DNA from: Oscillospiraceae bacterium
Lineage (GTDB): Bacteria; Bacillota; Clostridia; Oscillospirales; Ruminococcaceae
DNA: 64,000 nucleotides
Reading direction: 5' to 3'
Assembly: GCA_018110905.1 (NCBI GenBank)
Contig: JAGBAZ010000040.1
Span: 1 to 64,000 of the forward strand
The notes beneath the pieces are model-generated. The model saw nothing but the letters and a program-made list of their open reading frames with translations, ran no database searches and was not told where the DNA came from. The position numbers and the translations under genes were made by a program. Each line of letters begins with the position of its first letter. Position 1 is the stretch's first letter. Shown here in pieces: positions 16,933 to 25,145 of the stretch.

Positions 16933-16968
16933 GTTTATCATTTTTTTGAGGGGGACAATTTTTTAAAA

Positions 16969-17421
16969 ATGGACGTTGAAGTAGGAGCTATTGTCGAAGG
17001 CAAAGTATCCGGAATTACCAATTTCGGCGTTTTTGTTGATATTGGTGAAACCACCGGAATGGTACATATTTCCGAAGTTGCAAGAAATTATGTGAAAGAC
17101 CTTAAAGAGTTTGTAAAAATGGGACAGGAAGTTAAAGTAAAAGTAATTTCCGTTAGCCCTGAAGGCAAAATCGGTCTTTCAATGAAACAAGCGGAGGAAC
17201 CGGAAAAAAGGGAAGAACGCCGCTATACAAGAAGAGAAAGAGAGCCCGCAAAGGTTTCCCGCGGAGCAGATTCTTTTGAATTCCATCCAAGACAGCAGGA
17301 AAGCCTTTCTTTCGAAGATATGCTCAGCAAATTCAAACAGACCAGCGACGAAAAGCTTAGCGGAATGAAAAAAACGGACGGAAACAGAAGGACCGCCCAA
17401 AACCGCCGCAAGCCACAGTAA
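16969..17421 (+). CDS. S1 RNA-binding domain protein (YabR-like)
   Basis: A 150-residue protein with one S1/OB domain in residues 3-75 (VGAIVEGKVSGITNFGVFVDI ... GMVHISEVA ... GKIGLSMKQ) and a charged, Arg-rich tail, matching YabR of B. subtilis. It is probably ribosome- or RNA-associated. It follows divIC by 36 bases with a GAGGGGG site and completes the conserved yabP-yabQ-divIC-yabR block. Confidence 0.92.
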   Translation: MDVEVGAIVEGKVSGITNFGVFVDIGETTGMVHISEVARNYVKDLKEFVKMGQEVKVKVISVSPEGKIGLSMKQAEEPEKREERRYTRREREPAKVSRGADSFEFHPRQQESLSFEDMLSKFKQTSDEKLSGMKKTDGNRRTAQNRRKPQ

Positions 17422-17429
17422 AAAAATTT

Positions 17430-17455
17430 GGCGGGAGAATTTCTCCCGCTTTGCG
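17430..17455 (+). terminator. Terminator after S1-domain gene
   Basis: GCGGGAGAA/TTCTCCCGC hairpin followed by a short T-rich stretch. Confidence 0.6.
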
Positions 17456-17491
17456 TTTATTGAGGAAATTTATTAAAAGGGGTAAAAACTT

Positions 17492-18649
17492 ATGCTTTTT
17501 TATAATGCGGGAATTTTCACTGCCTGCTCGGATTTTATAAAAAACGGATATGTGCTTATCAAGGACGGACGAATTATTGACGTTGGCCCGATGGCGTTTT
17601 GCCCCAATGACGATGAAAAATATGACCTTTCCGGTCTTACGGTTTATCCCGGGTTTATCGATGCCCATTGCCACCTTGGAATGTGGGAAGACGGGCTCAG
17701 TTTTGAAGGTGATGACGGAAACGAAGATACCGATCCGGCAACGCCCCATCTTCGCGCTCTCGATGCCATAAACCCCGCTGACAGAGGCTTTAAGGAAGCA
17801 CTTGATGCAGGTGTCACTGCGGTCGTTACCGGTCCGGGAAGCGCAAACCCTGTTGCAGGGCAGATGGTTGCCATAAAAACTTATGGTGACAGAGTTGATG
17901 ATATGGTCATAAAAGCCCCGGCGGCAATGAAATTTGCTCTTGGCGAAAATCCGAAAAACACCTATCACAGCAAGGACGAAACCCCTTCCACCAGAATGGC
18001 GACAGCGGCAATTATCCGCGAACAGCTTAAAAAAGCCCAAAGATATCAGCGTGATATTCTTGCGGCGGAGGAAGATGAGGATACGGACGAACCGGAAATT
18101 GATATCAAAAGCGAAGCTCTTGTTGACGTTATTGACGGAAGCATCCAGTCCCATTTTCATGCTCATCGTTCCGACGATATTTTTACAGCAATCCGTCTTG
18201 CAAAAGAATATGACCTTGACCTTGTGCTCATTCACTGCACCGAAGGCCATCTTAACGCGAAAAAGCTTGCGGAAGAAAAAGCAAGGGCGGTTGTCGGTCC
18301 TCTTATTTGCACCAGAACAAAGCCTGAACTTTCCAACGAAAGGGACGAAAATGCCGCAGTTCTTAAAAAAGCGGGAGTCAAAGTTGCAATCTGTACCGAC
18401 CACCCGGAAGTTCCGATACAGTATCTGCCGCTTTCCGCGGGAATTGCAGTAAGAGCGGGAATGGATCACGATGATGCGATACGCGCCATAACTTCCGTTC
18501 CGGCAGAGATCCTCGGTCTTTCGGATAAAATCGGTTCAATAGCTCCGGGAAGAGATGCGGATCTTGCAGTTTTCAAAGGCGACCCGCTTTCCGTTTATGA
18601 AACACCCCTTTGGGTAGTCGCCGGCGGAAAAATTGTTAAAAAACCTTGA
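17492..18649 (+). CDS. Amidohydrolase (imidazolonepropionase-like)
   Basis: A 385-residue metal-dependent amidohydrolase. It has the usual two-part layout of a small beta domain (LIKDGRIIDVGPM near 25, GSIAPGRDADLAVFKG at the end) around a TIM barrel. Metal ligands appear as DAHCHLGMW near residue 58, SHFHAHRSDD near 220, LIHCTEGH near 245 and CTDHPE near 300. The substrate is unknown. Similar proteins hydrolyse cyclic amides or isoaspartyl-like peptides. AAAAGGGG precedes the ATG. Monocistronic between terminators. Confidence 0.88.
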   Translation: MLFYNAGIFTACSDFIKNGYVLIKDGRIIDVGPMAFCPNDDEKYDLSGLTVYPGFIDAHCHLGMWEDGLSFEGDDGNEDTDPATPHLRALDAINPADRGFKEALDAGVTAVVTGPGSANPVAGQMVAIKTYGDRVDDMVIKAPAAMKFALGENPKNTYHSKDETPSTRMATAAIIREQLKKAQRYQRDILAAEEDEDTDEPEIDIKSEALVDVIDGSIQSHFHAHRSDDIFTAIRLAKEYDLDLVLIHCTEGHLNAKKLAEEKARAVVGPLICTRTKPELSNERDENAAVLKKAGVKVAICTDHPEVPIQYLPLSAGIAVRAGMDHDDAIRAITSVPAEILGLSDKIGSIAPGRDADLAVFKGDPLSVYETPLWVVAGGKIVKKP

Positions 18650-18662
18650 TTTATAAAAAAGA

Positions 18663-18696
18663 AAATCCCGTTTTCTTTAACGAAAACGGGATTTTT
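18663..18696 (+). terminator. Terminator after amidohydrolase gene
   Basis: AAATCCCGTTTTC/GAAAACGGGATTT hairpin with a T-run. Confidence 0.85.
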
Positions 18697-18761
18697 GTTT
18701 CACACAACATTTATATTTTACCATTAAAAGGTAAAAAGGTCAATATGGAGGATTTAATTTC

Positions 18762-18836
18762 TCTGAAAAGCATAATAAAACGTTAACATTTCCGTAAAAA
18801 TAAACAATAGAAACAAGCCTTTTCAGATGTTATAAT
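18762..18836 (+). promoter_or_regulatory. hpf upstream region: -10 box and 9-bp inverted repeat
   Basis: TATAAT at 18831-18836 lies about 60 bases before hpf, without a convincing -35. TCTGAAAAG (18762-18770) and CTTTTCAGA (18819-18827) form a perfect inverted repeat, with the second half next to the -10. This is consistent with activator or repressor control of the hibernation factor. Confidence 0.4.
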
Positions 18837-18895
18837 TAAATTACAGAAGGAAGATAAAACCTTCCCGAAGTGTCAACCAAAAAGGGGGTAAATAT

Positions 18896-19420
18896 ATGAA
18901 CATCAGCATCATTTCGAAAAACACTTCTGTCCGCGATTCTTTCCGTGAACGCTGCGAGAAAAAATTTGCAAAGCTCGACCGCTTTTTCGGTGAAGATGCG
19001 AAAGCCACCGTTACCGTGACAAACCAAAACGGAAGAGAAACGGTTGAGGCAACCATCACAGCCGGCGGAATGTTCTTCAGAGCAGAAAAAACCACCTCCG
19101 ACAGACTTGATTCCCTTGAAGCAGTTGTGGATGTTCTTACAAAACAGATAACCCGCAACAAAAAGAAACTTGAACACAAATTCCGTGGCGAAAAATTCTC
19201 CGAACTGGCCGTTGATTTTTATGAAGAACCCGCTGAAGATTACGGCATTGTTAAAACAAAACAGTTCAGAGTCAATCCCATGGACGTCCAGGAGGCAATT
19301 CTTCAGATGAACCTTCTCGGACATGACTTCTTTATGTTCCGCAACGCGGAAACAGGGGAAATCAACGTTGTTTATAAACGCAACGACGGAGATTACGGCG
19401 TTCTTGAACCCATCGATTAA
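18896..19420 (+). CDS. hpf: Ribosome hibernation promoting factor (long form)
   Basis: The long-form HPF dimerises ribosomes to 100S particles in resting cells. The 174-residue protein has an N-terminal HPF domain (residues 1-100, MNISIISKNTSVRDSFRERCEKKFAKLDRFF in outline) and the C-terminal dimerisation domain (KTKQFRVNPMDVQEAILQMNLLGHDFFMFRN...). GGGGG lies 9 bases before the start. A weak terminator at 19426 and a strong one at 19487 follow. Confidence 0.96.
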   Translation: MNISIISKNTSVRDSFRERCEKKFAKLDRFFGEDAKATVTVTNQNGRETVEATITAGGMFFRAEKTTSDRLDSLEAVVDVLTKQITRNKKKLEHKFRGEKFSELAVDFYEEPAEDYGIVKTKQFRVNPMDVQEAILQMNLLGHDFFMFRNAETGEINVVYKRNDGDYGVLEPID

Positions 19421-19425
19421 GCGTG

Positions 19426-19452
19426 AAAAAGGCACCCGTACAGCCTTTTTTG
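19426..19452 (+). terminator. Weak terminator after hpf
   Basis: AAAAGGC/GCCTTTTTT hairpin directly after the hpf stop. Confidence 0.5.
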
Positions 19453-19486
19453 AATAAATGTAAGCGCAGAAAAAACCGCAACCGAA

Positions 19487-19520
19487 CAAAATGCCGGAGC
19501 CTTTGGCTCCGGCATTTTTT
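19487..19520. terminator. Bidirectional terminator between hpf and HAD phosphatase
   Basis: The stem AAAATGCCGGAGCC/GGCTCCGGCATTTT has A and T flanks and serves the two convergent genes. Confidence 0.85.
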
Positions 19521-20337
19521 ATCTTTCAAGAGAATATTTTTCCGCAATATGATTTTTCCTTGCGGTAAGAAGGATTTCCGCCGCTTCGCAAAAACCTTCG
19601 CCGCCGTTATAGGTTGTTATGTATGTGGGGAGATGTTTTACATGTTCGGCATATTTCATAAAGTTTGCAACGCCGCAGGCCATCGGGAAAAATCCGAACA
19701 TCTCTTCGTCATTGGCGGCATCGCCGAAATAGATAACGCATTCCTCCGGGTTTTTAACGCCGTAATGCTCCTTGAGATAAAGAAGGCTCATGGGGAGCTT
19801 ATCGTAATCTCCGAACCAGGTGTTGACGTGTATAGAACTTATGTTGCCCTTTGCGCCGATAGCTTTTACTGCATCAAGAACCTCTTTTGCTTCTTCAAAA
19901 GTAAGCTTATCGTCCTCGTCTTCCGCATAGTTGAAGGCAAAATCGTTAAAACGGCTGTATTGGTCTATACTTACCTTTATTTTAGGGTTTTTTGCAAGAG
20001 CGGTTTCACGGATCTTTTCATGGACGGAATATCTGTCCTTCGGAACGGAAGGGTGAACGAATTCTTTCCTTGAACCGTTTTCGAGGTAATAAACAACGCT
20101 TCCGCTTTCAACGATTATTGCATCGACGGGCCAATCGGTTATGGCAACGGAAGCCCAGCCGGCAGTTCTTCCGGTGACGGGAATAAGGATATAGCCTGCC
20201 TCGCGGAGTTTCCAGAGCATTTCATAAACTTTCGGAGAAATGCGTCCGTCCTCTCCGGTAAGAGTTCCGTCAATATCGGTAAGTATATATTTTATATTCA
20301 AAGCCTCGGCTTTTGTAATTTCGTTAATGTTTTTCAA
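19519..20337 (-). CDS. HAD-superfamily phosphatase, subfamily IIB
   Basis: A 272-residue HAD phosphatase. Motif I is ILTDIDGTLTGEDG near residue 20, motif II the Thr in IPVTGRTAGW, and motif IV GDAANDEEMF near 215. A C2-type cap lies between. It resembles the sucrose-phosphate/mannosyl-3-phosphoglycerate phosphatase branch (WPVDAIIVESGSVVYY). The likely substrate is a sugar phosphate, which is inference. AAAGGAGAT precedes the start. It is divergent from a polysaccharide deacetylase. Confidence 0.85.
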   Translation of the reverse strand: MKNINEITKAEALNIKYILTDIDGTLTGEDGRISPKVYEMLWKLREAGYILIPVTGRTAGWASVAITDWPVDAIIVESGSVVYYLENGSRKEFVHPSVPKDRYSVHEKIRETALAKNPKIKVSIDQYSRFNDFAFNYAEDEDDKLTFEEAKEVLDAVKAIGAKGNISSIHVNTWFGDYDKLPMSLLYLKEHYGVKNPEECVIYFGDAANDEEMFGFFPMACGVANFMKYAEHVKHLPTYITTYNGGEGFCEAAEILLTARKNHIAEKYSLER

Positions 20338-20372
20338 AATGAAATATCTCCTTTAAAAATGGCATACAATTA

Positions 20373-20401
20373 ATATTAACCTTATATTTTAATTAAGTCA
20401 A
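20373..20401 (-). promoter_or_regulatory. Promoter of the HAD phosphatase gene
   Basis: On the minus strand TTGACT (20396-20401) and TAATAT (20373-20378) are separated by 17 bases. Confidence 0.5.
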
Positions 20402-20428
20402 CACAAAATTTTTTCGGAAGGTGATTTT

Positions 20429-21142
20429 CTGAATATAAAATACAGCATTATAAAGATCCGTTTTCTGGTTTTTCCGGTGATACTTTTGCTTTTGAGCATG
20501 GCAATTTCAATTCCCGTGCTCAAAGCAGAAAAAGCTGATGCTAATGCGGTAAAAACGGTTTATTTTACATTTGATGACGGCCCTTCCGAAAGAACGGAAG
20601 AGATCCTTGATATCCTTTCGGAAGAAAATATAAAAGCAACTTTTTTTGTAATAGGCCCTTCGGACGAAAAAGCGGACGAAAGACTTTTTAGGATATACAG
20701 CGAAGGACATTCCATAGGGCTTCATACAATGAGCCACAGCTATGATAAAATTTATCTTTCGGAGGAAAGCTTCCTCGAAGATATTGAAGCGGAAAGAAAA
20801 TGGGTCTATTCCGTGACCGGGGAGGAATGCAAAATTTTTCGTTTTCCCGGAGGAAGCAATAACTATGCCGCCCCGAAATGGCTTATCAAAGCGGTCAAAG
20901 ATGAAACGAACAGGGAAGGAATGCTCTGGTATGACTGGAACGCGGACGGAAGGGACAGCCTTGGCGAGCTTCTTTCTCCGGAGGAAATTGCCGAAAACGT
21001 TCTTTCTTCGGAATTTATCGGTAGCGAAACATTGATAGTCCTTCTCCATGACAGTGAAACAAGGACAACAACTCCGGCGGCTCTTCGGCTGCTGATTTCC
21101 GAATTCCGAAAAATGGGATATGATTTCGGGAAACTTGGATAA
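20429..21142 (+). CDS. Polysaccharide deacetylase (NodB domain), secreted or membrane-anchored
   Basis: A roughly 237-residue carbohydrate esterase family 4 protein likely to de-N-acetylate peptidoglycan or another glycan. The N-terminal hydrophobic segment is a signal peptide or anchor. NodB motifs are TFDDGPSERT (motif 1, Asp-Asp), HSIGLHTMSH (motif 2, HxxxH) and FRFPGGSNN (motif 3), with LIVLLHD near the end. GGAAGGTG lies 5 bases ahead of an in-frame CTG at 20429, taken as the start. GTG at 20477 is an alternative that would shorten the signal sequence. Confidence 0.88.
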   Translation: MNIKYSIIKIRFLVFPVILLLLSMAISIPVLKAEKADANAVKTVYFTFDDGPSERTEEILDILSEENIKATFFVIGPSDEKADERLFRIYSEGHSIGLHTMSHSYDKIYLSEESFLEDIEAERKWVYSVTGEECKIFRFPGGSNNYAAPKWLIKAVKDETNREGMLWYDWNADGRDSLGELLSPEEIAENVLSSEFIGSETLIVLLHDSETRTTTPAALRLLISEFRKMGYDFGKLG

Positions 21143-21153
21143 ATGAAAAAATC

Positions 21154-21182
21154 TTTACATTTTAACCAGTTTTTGTTATAAT
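21154..21182 (+). promoter_or_regulatory. SigA-type promoter of cytidylate-kinase-like gene
   Basis: TTTACA (21154-21159) and TATAAT (21177-21182), 17-base spacer. Confidence 0.8.
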
Positions 21183-21229
21183 ATTGTTGAAAATAATCTT
21201 TATTATTCACAATGAAAGGGGATGCAAAA

Positions 21230-21832
21230 ATGATTATCACCATCGGAAGACAGTTCTGCAGCGGAGGAAGCGAAATCGGAAGAAAACTTTCTGAACGTCT
21301 TGGAATTCCTTATTACGACAAAAACCTTTATGAATATGCCGCAAAAAACCGCGGTTTCAGCACAAAATATGTCAGGGAAATTGAAGAAACGCCGACCGGA
21401 AGCTTTTTGTATTCCCTTGCAATGTTTCCATACGTTGATTTCGGAGCAGATAATATGATACCTTCCGGAATTGCCATCGCGGCGGATCAGACAAACTATA
21501 TTCTTGAAAAGGCAAAGGAAGGCCCATGCATTTTTGTAGGACGCTGTGCAGACAGCGTTCTTAGCGAGCGCAAGGATGTTTTTAACGTTTTTATCTATGC
21601 GGACCAGGAAACAAGACTCAAAAGAGCGATGGAACGCTATAATCTTTCCGAAAGGGAAGCGTTAAAATCCATCCAGCAAACGGATAAATACCGTGCTTCC
21701 TATTACAACATGAACAGCAGCAAAAAATGGGGTATGAAGGAAAGCTATCATATCATGCTGGATTCCGGAATGCTCGGAATTGACGGAATCGTTGATATCC
21801 TTGAAAAAATTTACAGAGAAAAAACAGAATAA
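21230..21832 (+). CDS. Cytidylate kinase-like P-loop protein
   Basis: A 200-residue protein of the cytidylate kinase-like family. It opens MIITIGRQFCSGGSEIGRKL, a variant P-loop in which the classical GxxxxGK is replaced by the CSGGSEIG form usual for this family. It continues with the CMP-binding-like GIPYYDKNLYEYAAKNRGF and GPCIFVGRCADSVL. True CMP kinase activity is doubtful. The start is set by AAAGGGG 8 bases upstream. Own promoter and terminator. Confidence 0.88.
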   Translation: MIITIGRQFCSGGSEIGRKLSERLGIPYYDKNLYEYAAKNRGFSTKYVREIEETPTGSFLYSLAMFPYVDFGADNMIPSGIAIAADQTNYILEKAKEGPCIFVGRCADSVLSERKDVFNVFIYADQETRLKRAMERYNLSEREALKSIQQTDKYRASYYNMNSSKKWGMKESYHIMLDSGMLGIDGIVDILEKIYREKTE

Positions 21833-21864
21833 AAAAATCGGGCTTTGATAGCCCGATTTTTTTA
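21832..21864. terminator. Bidirectional terminator
   Basis: AAAATCGGGCT/AGCCCGATTTT stem with A and T runs, between convergent genes. Confidence 0.85.
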
Positions 21865-22842
21865 TACGTTCTTTTTATATCCGATTGAAAAATCAATGAC
21901 ATTTTCCGGTTCTTCGCCGCCTATCCATCTAAGGGCGTTCTTCAGAATGAAATCACGGATTTTTCTTTCGAGAGGGCTTTTGAGCGAACAGGAGTTTCCC
22001 GCCGCATGGGGAGTTATAAGAAGTCTTTCCTGTTTCCAAAGGGGACTTTCCGCCGGAAGAGGTTCCGGAGTTGTTACATCAAGCCCGACCCCGAAAAATT
22101 TTCCTTCGGACATAACTTTAAGCAGAGCTTCCTGGTCAATAAGGCTTCCACGGCCGCCGTTTATAAGAACTGCATCGTCTTTCATAAGGCGAAGTCTGCG
22201 CTCATCAAAAAGTCCGATGGTTTCCGGGGTTTGCGGGAGAATTGAAATCACAAAATCCGCTTCGGGAAGTTTTTCATCGAGTTTTCCGAGAGTGAACATT
22301 TCGTCAAAAAAGTCCGGAAAAGCCCTTTCGGTGCGGCGGATTCCGATTATTTTTCCGACCATGGGACGAAGCCATTTTGCAAGGGTAGTTCCGATATCGC
22401 CGGCACCGAGGATAAGAACTGTGCTTTCTTCAAGGGGCTTGTCATAGCGGAGAATTTTCCAGTTTTCCTCGTTCTGCTGGTTGCGGTATTCGGGGATCCT
22501 TCTGCAAAGGGAAAGCATCATTCCAAGAAGATGTTCAGCAATTACGTTTCCGTAAACCCCGGTCATACAGCAAAGCTTTGCGCCTTCCGGAAAATTTCCG
22601 CCTTCAACATAATAGTTTACCCCTGAGGAGGAACTTTGGAGCATTTCAAGGTTTTCGCAATGCTGAAAATCTCCGTTGGGAACTTCGCCGATTATAAGGT
22701 TCGCGGTTTTAAGGGCGGAAAGATATTCTTCCGGCTGTTCTTTTCTGTTGATAAAAGAGATATTGCATTTGTCTTTAACTGCGCAAACAAGCCTTTCTTT
22801 TGAAAGTTCATCATAGGGGAAAAGAACAAGAATATTTTTCAT
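21862..22842 (-). CDS. D-isomer-specific 2-hydroxyacid dehydrogenase family protein
   Basis: A 326-residue NAD-dependent dehydrogenase. The Rossmann loop reads LILGAGDIGTTLAKWL near residue 140. Catalytic residues are visible: Arg in INGGRGSLID, Glu in DVTTPEPLPAESPLW and His in LLITPHAAGN. The substrate is unassigned. The first 100 residues (a flavodoxin-like substrate domain) fit phosphoglycerate or hydroxypyruvate reductase relatives. Monocistronic with its own promoter at 22877-22905. Confidence 0.9.
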   Translation of the reverse strand: MKNILVLFPYDELSKERLVCAVKDKCNISFINRKEQPEEYLSALKTANLIIGEVPNGDFQHCENLEMLQSSSSGVNYYVEGGNFPEGAKLCCMTGVYGNVIAEHLLGMMLSLCRRIPEYRNQQNEENWKILRYDKPLEESTVLILGAGDIGTTLAKWLRPMVGKIIGIRRTERAFPDFFDEMFTLGKLDEKLPEADFVISILPQTPETIGLFDERRLRLMKDDAVLINGGRGSLIDQEALLKVMSEGKFFGVGLDVTTPEPLPAESPLWKQERLLITPHAAGNSCSLKSPLERKIRDFILKNALRWIGGEEPENVIDFSIGYKKNV

Positions 22843-22876
22843 AAAAATCTCCTTTGGGGGTTAAATCTCTTTCTGC

Positions 22877-22905
22877 AATATATCATATTAAAGATGTTTT
22901 GTAAA
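22877..22905 (-). promoter_or_regulatory. Promoter of the 2-hydroxyacid dehydrogenase gene
   Basis: On the minus strand TTTACA (22900-22905) and TATATT (22877-22882), 17-base spacer. Confidence 0.6.
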
Positions 22906-22908
22906 TAT

Positions 22909-22945
22909 AAAAAAACTCCCTGCCAAAAGGCAGGGAGTAATTTCA
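22909..22945 (-). terminator. Terminator of rpsF-ssb-rpsR
   Basis: The stem ACTCCCTGCC/GGCAGGGAGT with an AAAA loop is followed, in the minus direction, by a T-run. Confidence 0.85.
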
Positions 22946-22972
22946 ATTCGATTATCGGCTTCCCGTTTTCGA

Positions 22973-23218
22973 TTAGTCGGAAACGTAGGGAAGGAAAGCA
23001 AGATGACGTGCGCGTTTGATAGCGGTGGTCAGCTGGCGCTGATGGCGTGCGCAGGTTCCGGTTACTCTTCTGGGAATGATTTTGCCTCTTTCAGAGAGGA
23101 ATCTTCTGAGACGGGGAACATCTTTGTAATCGATTTCAGCGATTTTATCAACACAGAAAGCGCAAACTCTTTTGCGGCTTCTTCTGTTGCGGTTCATGGG
23201 TCTTTCGGATCTTTCCAT
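22973..23218 (-). CDS. rpsR: 30S ribosomal protein S18
   Basis: S18, 81 residues, pairs with S6 on the 30S platform. Signature blocks are [20 protein letters not shown] and [28 protein letters not shown]. The CxxC plus the later Cys/His make this the zinc-ligand-bearing C+ form. AAGGAGG lies about 10 bases before the start. Last gene of the rpsF-ssb-rpsR operon, the order found in most Firmicutes. Confidence 0.98.
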   Translation of the reverse strand: MERSERPMNRNRRSRKRVCAFCVDKIAEIDYKDVPRLRRFLSERGKIIPRRVTGTCARHQRQLTTAIKRARHLAFLPYVSD

Positions 23219-23277
23219 GATTCTTTTCCTCCTTATAGATTTTCAGTTAAACAAGAATTTTTTTGAGCTTCGCACTT

Positions 23278-23727
23278 TTAGAAAGGGAGATCCTCATCAT
23301 CGATAACTGTGAAGTCATCAGCGGAACCTGCGGAATAAATAACAGGTGCCGGTTCGGCAATGGGCGGAGCAAACTCGTTTCTTTCGGTATGGAAAGAAGG
23401 AGCGCCTGCGTCTTTGCTTCTGGGAACAAACTCAACATTTTCAGCAACGATCTCTACGGATTTGCGTTTCTGTCCTGCTTTGTCTTCCCACATTCTGGTC
23501 TGAATGGAACCTTCGACAACGATGGGGGAACCTTTCTGGAAATATTTGCAGACGAACTCGGCGGTGTTTCTCCATGCAACGATGTCGATCCAGTCGGTCT
23601 GACGGTCGGTTCCCTTGGAATAGGGACGGTCAACTGCGATGGTGAAGCTTGTTACGGCGATTCCGCTGCCGGTCTGACGAAGTTCAGGGTCGGCGGCAAG
23701 TCTGCCAATAAGGGTCGCTTTGTTCAT
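23278..23727 (-). CDS. ssb: Single-stranded DNA-binding protein
   Basis: SSB, 149 residues. The OB fold is residues 1-105 (MNKATLIGRLAADPELRQTG, VDRPYSKGTDRQTDWIDIVAW, YFQKGSPIVVEGSIQTR). A flexible acidic tail ends in the conserved DDEDLPF tip that recruits replication and repair partners. It lies between the S6 and S18 genes with a GGAGGAAAT site. Confidence 0.98.
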   Translation of the reverse strand: MNKATLIGRLAADPELRQTGSGIAVTSFTIAVDRPYSKGTDRQTDWIDIVAWRNTAEFVCKYFQKGSPIVVEGSIQTRMWEDKAGQKRKSVEIVAENVEFVPRSKDAGAPSFHTERNEFAPPIAEPAPVIYSAGSADDFTVIDDEDLPF

Positions 23728-23739
23728 AGGATTTCCTCC

Positions 23740-24033
23740 TTATTCTGCTTTTGCAACGATCAGGGAACGGATTACGCCGTCAGTGATGTTGTAGTGACGA
23801 TCGAGCTCTGCCGGGAAGGAAGGAGCGCTGGTGAAGTTAACAAGCACATAGTAACCTTCGGTCTCGTAATTGATAGGATAAGCAAGTCTCTTTTTGCCCC
23901 ATTCTTCAACACCGTCAACAGTAGCGTTTTCGGAGATAAGAGTGGTGAATTTTTCAACGAGAGCAGGGATTGCTTCCTCATTCTTGCAGCTGAGAACCAT
24001 AACGGTTTCGTAGCTCTGGGAAAGTTTTGCCAT
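23740..24033 (-). CDS. rpsF: 30S ribosomal protein S6
   Basis: S6, 97 residues, with the family motifs YETVMVLSCKNEEAI, WGKKRLAYPINYETEGYYVLVNF and FPAELDRHYNITDGVIRSLIV. The start MAKLSQSY is chosen because AAGGAGGTGT precedes it and the resulting length is normal; an upstream in-frame ATG falls in the leader. First gene of the operon, probably autoregulated through a leader that binds S6:S18. Confidence 0.97.
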   Translation of the reverse strand: MAKLSQSYETVMVLSCKNEEAIPALVEKFTTLISENATVDGVEEWGKKRLAYPINYETEGYYVLVNFTSAPSFPAELDRHYNITDGVIRSLIVAKAE

Positions 24034-24108
24034 CTTTGATACACCTCCTTTTGGACTTTGGCCCCGCATTGCGGAGCAAGGATGTTCGCTTTAAGTCATA
24101 AAGCAACA
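24034..24108 (-). ncRNA. Probable S6:S18 autoregulatory leader
   Basis: The roughly 75-base leader folds by eye into an outer GACTT/AAGTC stem around a GCTCCGC-AAT-GCGGGGC hairpin that contains CCG, the element recognised by the S6:S18 pair in known rpsF leaders. Position directly before rpsF supports this. Binding is inferred. Confidence 0.5.
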
Positions 24109-24114
24109 TTGTTT

Positions 24115-24143
24115 ATTATAACAGCCGAAAACCGGCTTGTCAA
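24115..24143 (-). promoter_or_regulatory. Strong SigA promoter of rpsF-ssb-rpsR
   Basis: On the minus strand TTGACA (24138-24143) and TATAAT (24115-24120), 17-base spacer. The spacer itself is a palindrome, AGCCG-GTTTT-CGGCT. Confidence 0.9.
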
Positions 24144-24161
24144 CAAAAAAATCCGCTTATT

Positions 24162-25145
24162 TTAAAGAAAATTTTCGATTTCCGGAAGAACAAAAAATTC
24201 GGAGCTTACTATAAAGCCCGCAAGCGCAAAACTTGCAATAAAAGCAAGGGCAACGAAGATAATCGGAACAACAAGACTTGTTCCGCCTTTCTTCTGGAAG
24301 AAGGAAGAAATTTCTTTTTCGCCCTTGTCCGCAAGAAAAACGCGGGCTTTTTTGATGTTGCCGATAAGCTTCTGATAATAAAGTCGGTTGAAGAACATCA
24401 TAAGAGCAATGCGGAGCACCCATATAAGAAGGTTTGCGATTATGGAATAAATCGCAAGTTCTTCCTGGTGGGGAACGTTCCATATCATCTGGGAAAGCAT
24501 TCCGAGTTCAATATACTGTTCCTGTATCATCTGGAAATCAAGAAGGAAAGTCGGAATGCTGAGGATCATTGTTGCAAGAAAAACGCAGATCCCGAGCCCA
24601 TACATTTTGCGATAGAAAAGGTAATAGAAAGAAAAGATGAACGCGGAAAAGTTTGTGTCGAATTTTGCGCCTTTTGAAAAAGCCGCAAAACGGGGAAGAA
24701 AATAACCGACATTGCTGCGAACGTAAATTGCGGCTTCCTTTGCGGAAATTCCGTCGAAGGAGGAAGAAAAACTTTCGGTAATTATGCGTTCACGTTCGCG
24801 CTGAAATTCTTCTTCGGAAGAAATAATGCGGGGTCTTTCTTCGGAAAGGGGAGCTCCGCAGCCAAGACAGTAGCGGGAACTTCCGGGGTTTTCCGTTCCG
24901 CAGTTTGAACAGATAACGTTTTCCGCTTTTTCGCGTTCGATGTGTTCGTGTTTATGAACAGGCGGAATCACGGAACCTTTCCATTCAAAATTTTCGCCGT
25001 GCTTTGCTTCGTTTGCACAGGCAGAATGCTCTTTATAACAGTCGCGGTGGTGGGGAGTTCCGCATTCGGGACAGACGACAATGTCGTCACCTTCGGCAAA
25101 AATTTTTCCGCACCAGGGACAGGGATTTCCTAAAAAGTTTTGCAT
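24162..25145 (-). CDS. Prok-RING/zinc-ribbon membrane protein with DUF2628
   Basis: A 327-residue protein in three parts. Residues 1-45 form a prokaryotic RING-like zinc domain (CPWCGK...VVCPECGTPHHRDCYKEH...CA). Residues about 75-100 are a zinc ribbon (CSNCGTENPGSSRYCLGCGAPL). The remainder has about four membrane helices, resembling DUF2628, around KMYGLGICVFLATMILSIP and IYSIIANLLIWVLRIALMM. Function unknown. The start MQNFLGN has AAAGGA before it. Upstream and divergent is prfB. Confidence 0.8.
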   Translation of the reverse strand: MQNFLGNPCPWCGKIFAEGDDIVVCPECGTPHHRDCYKEHSACANEAKHGENFEWKGSVIPPVHKHEHIEREKAENVICSNCGTENPGSSRYCLGCGAPLSEERPRIISSEEEFQRERERIITESFSSSFDGISAKEAAIYVRSNVGYFLPRFAAFSKGAKFDTNFSAFIFSFYYLFYRKMYGLGICVFLATMILSIPTFLLDFQMIQEQYIELGMLSQMIWNVPHQEELAIYSIIANLLIWVLRIALMMFFNRLYYQKLIGNIKKARVFLADKGEKEISSFFQKKGGTSLVVPIIFVALAFIASFALAGFIVSSEFFVLPEIENFL

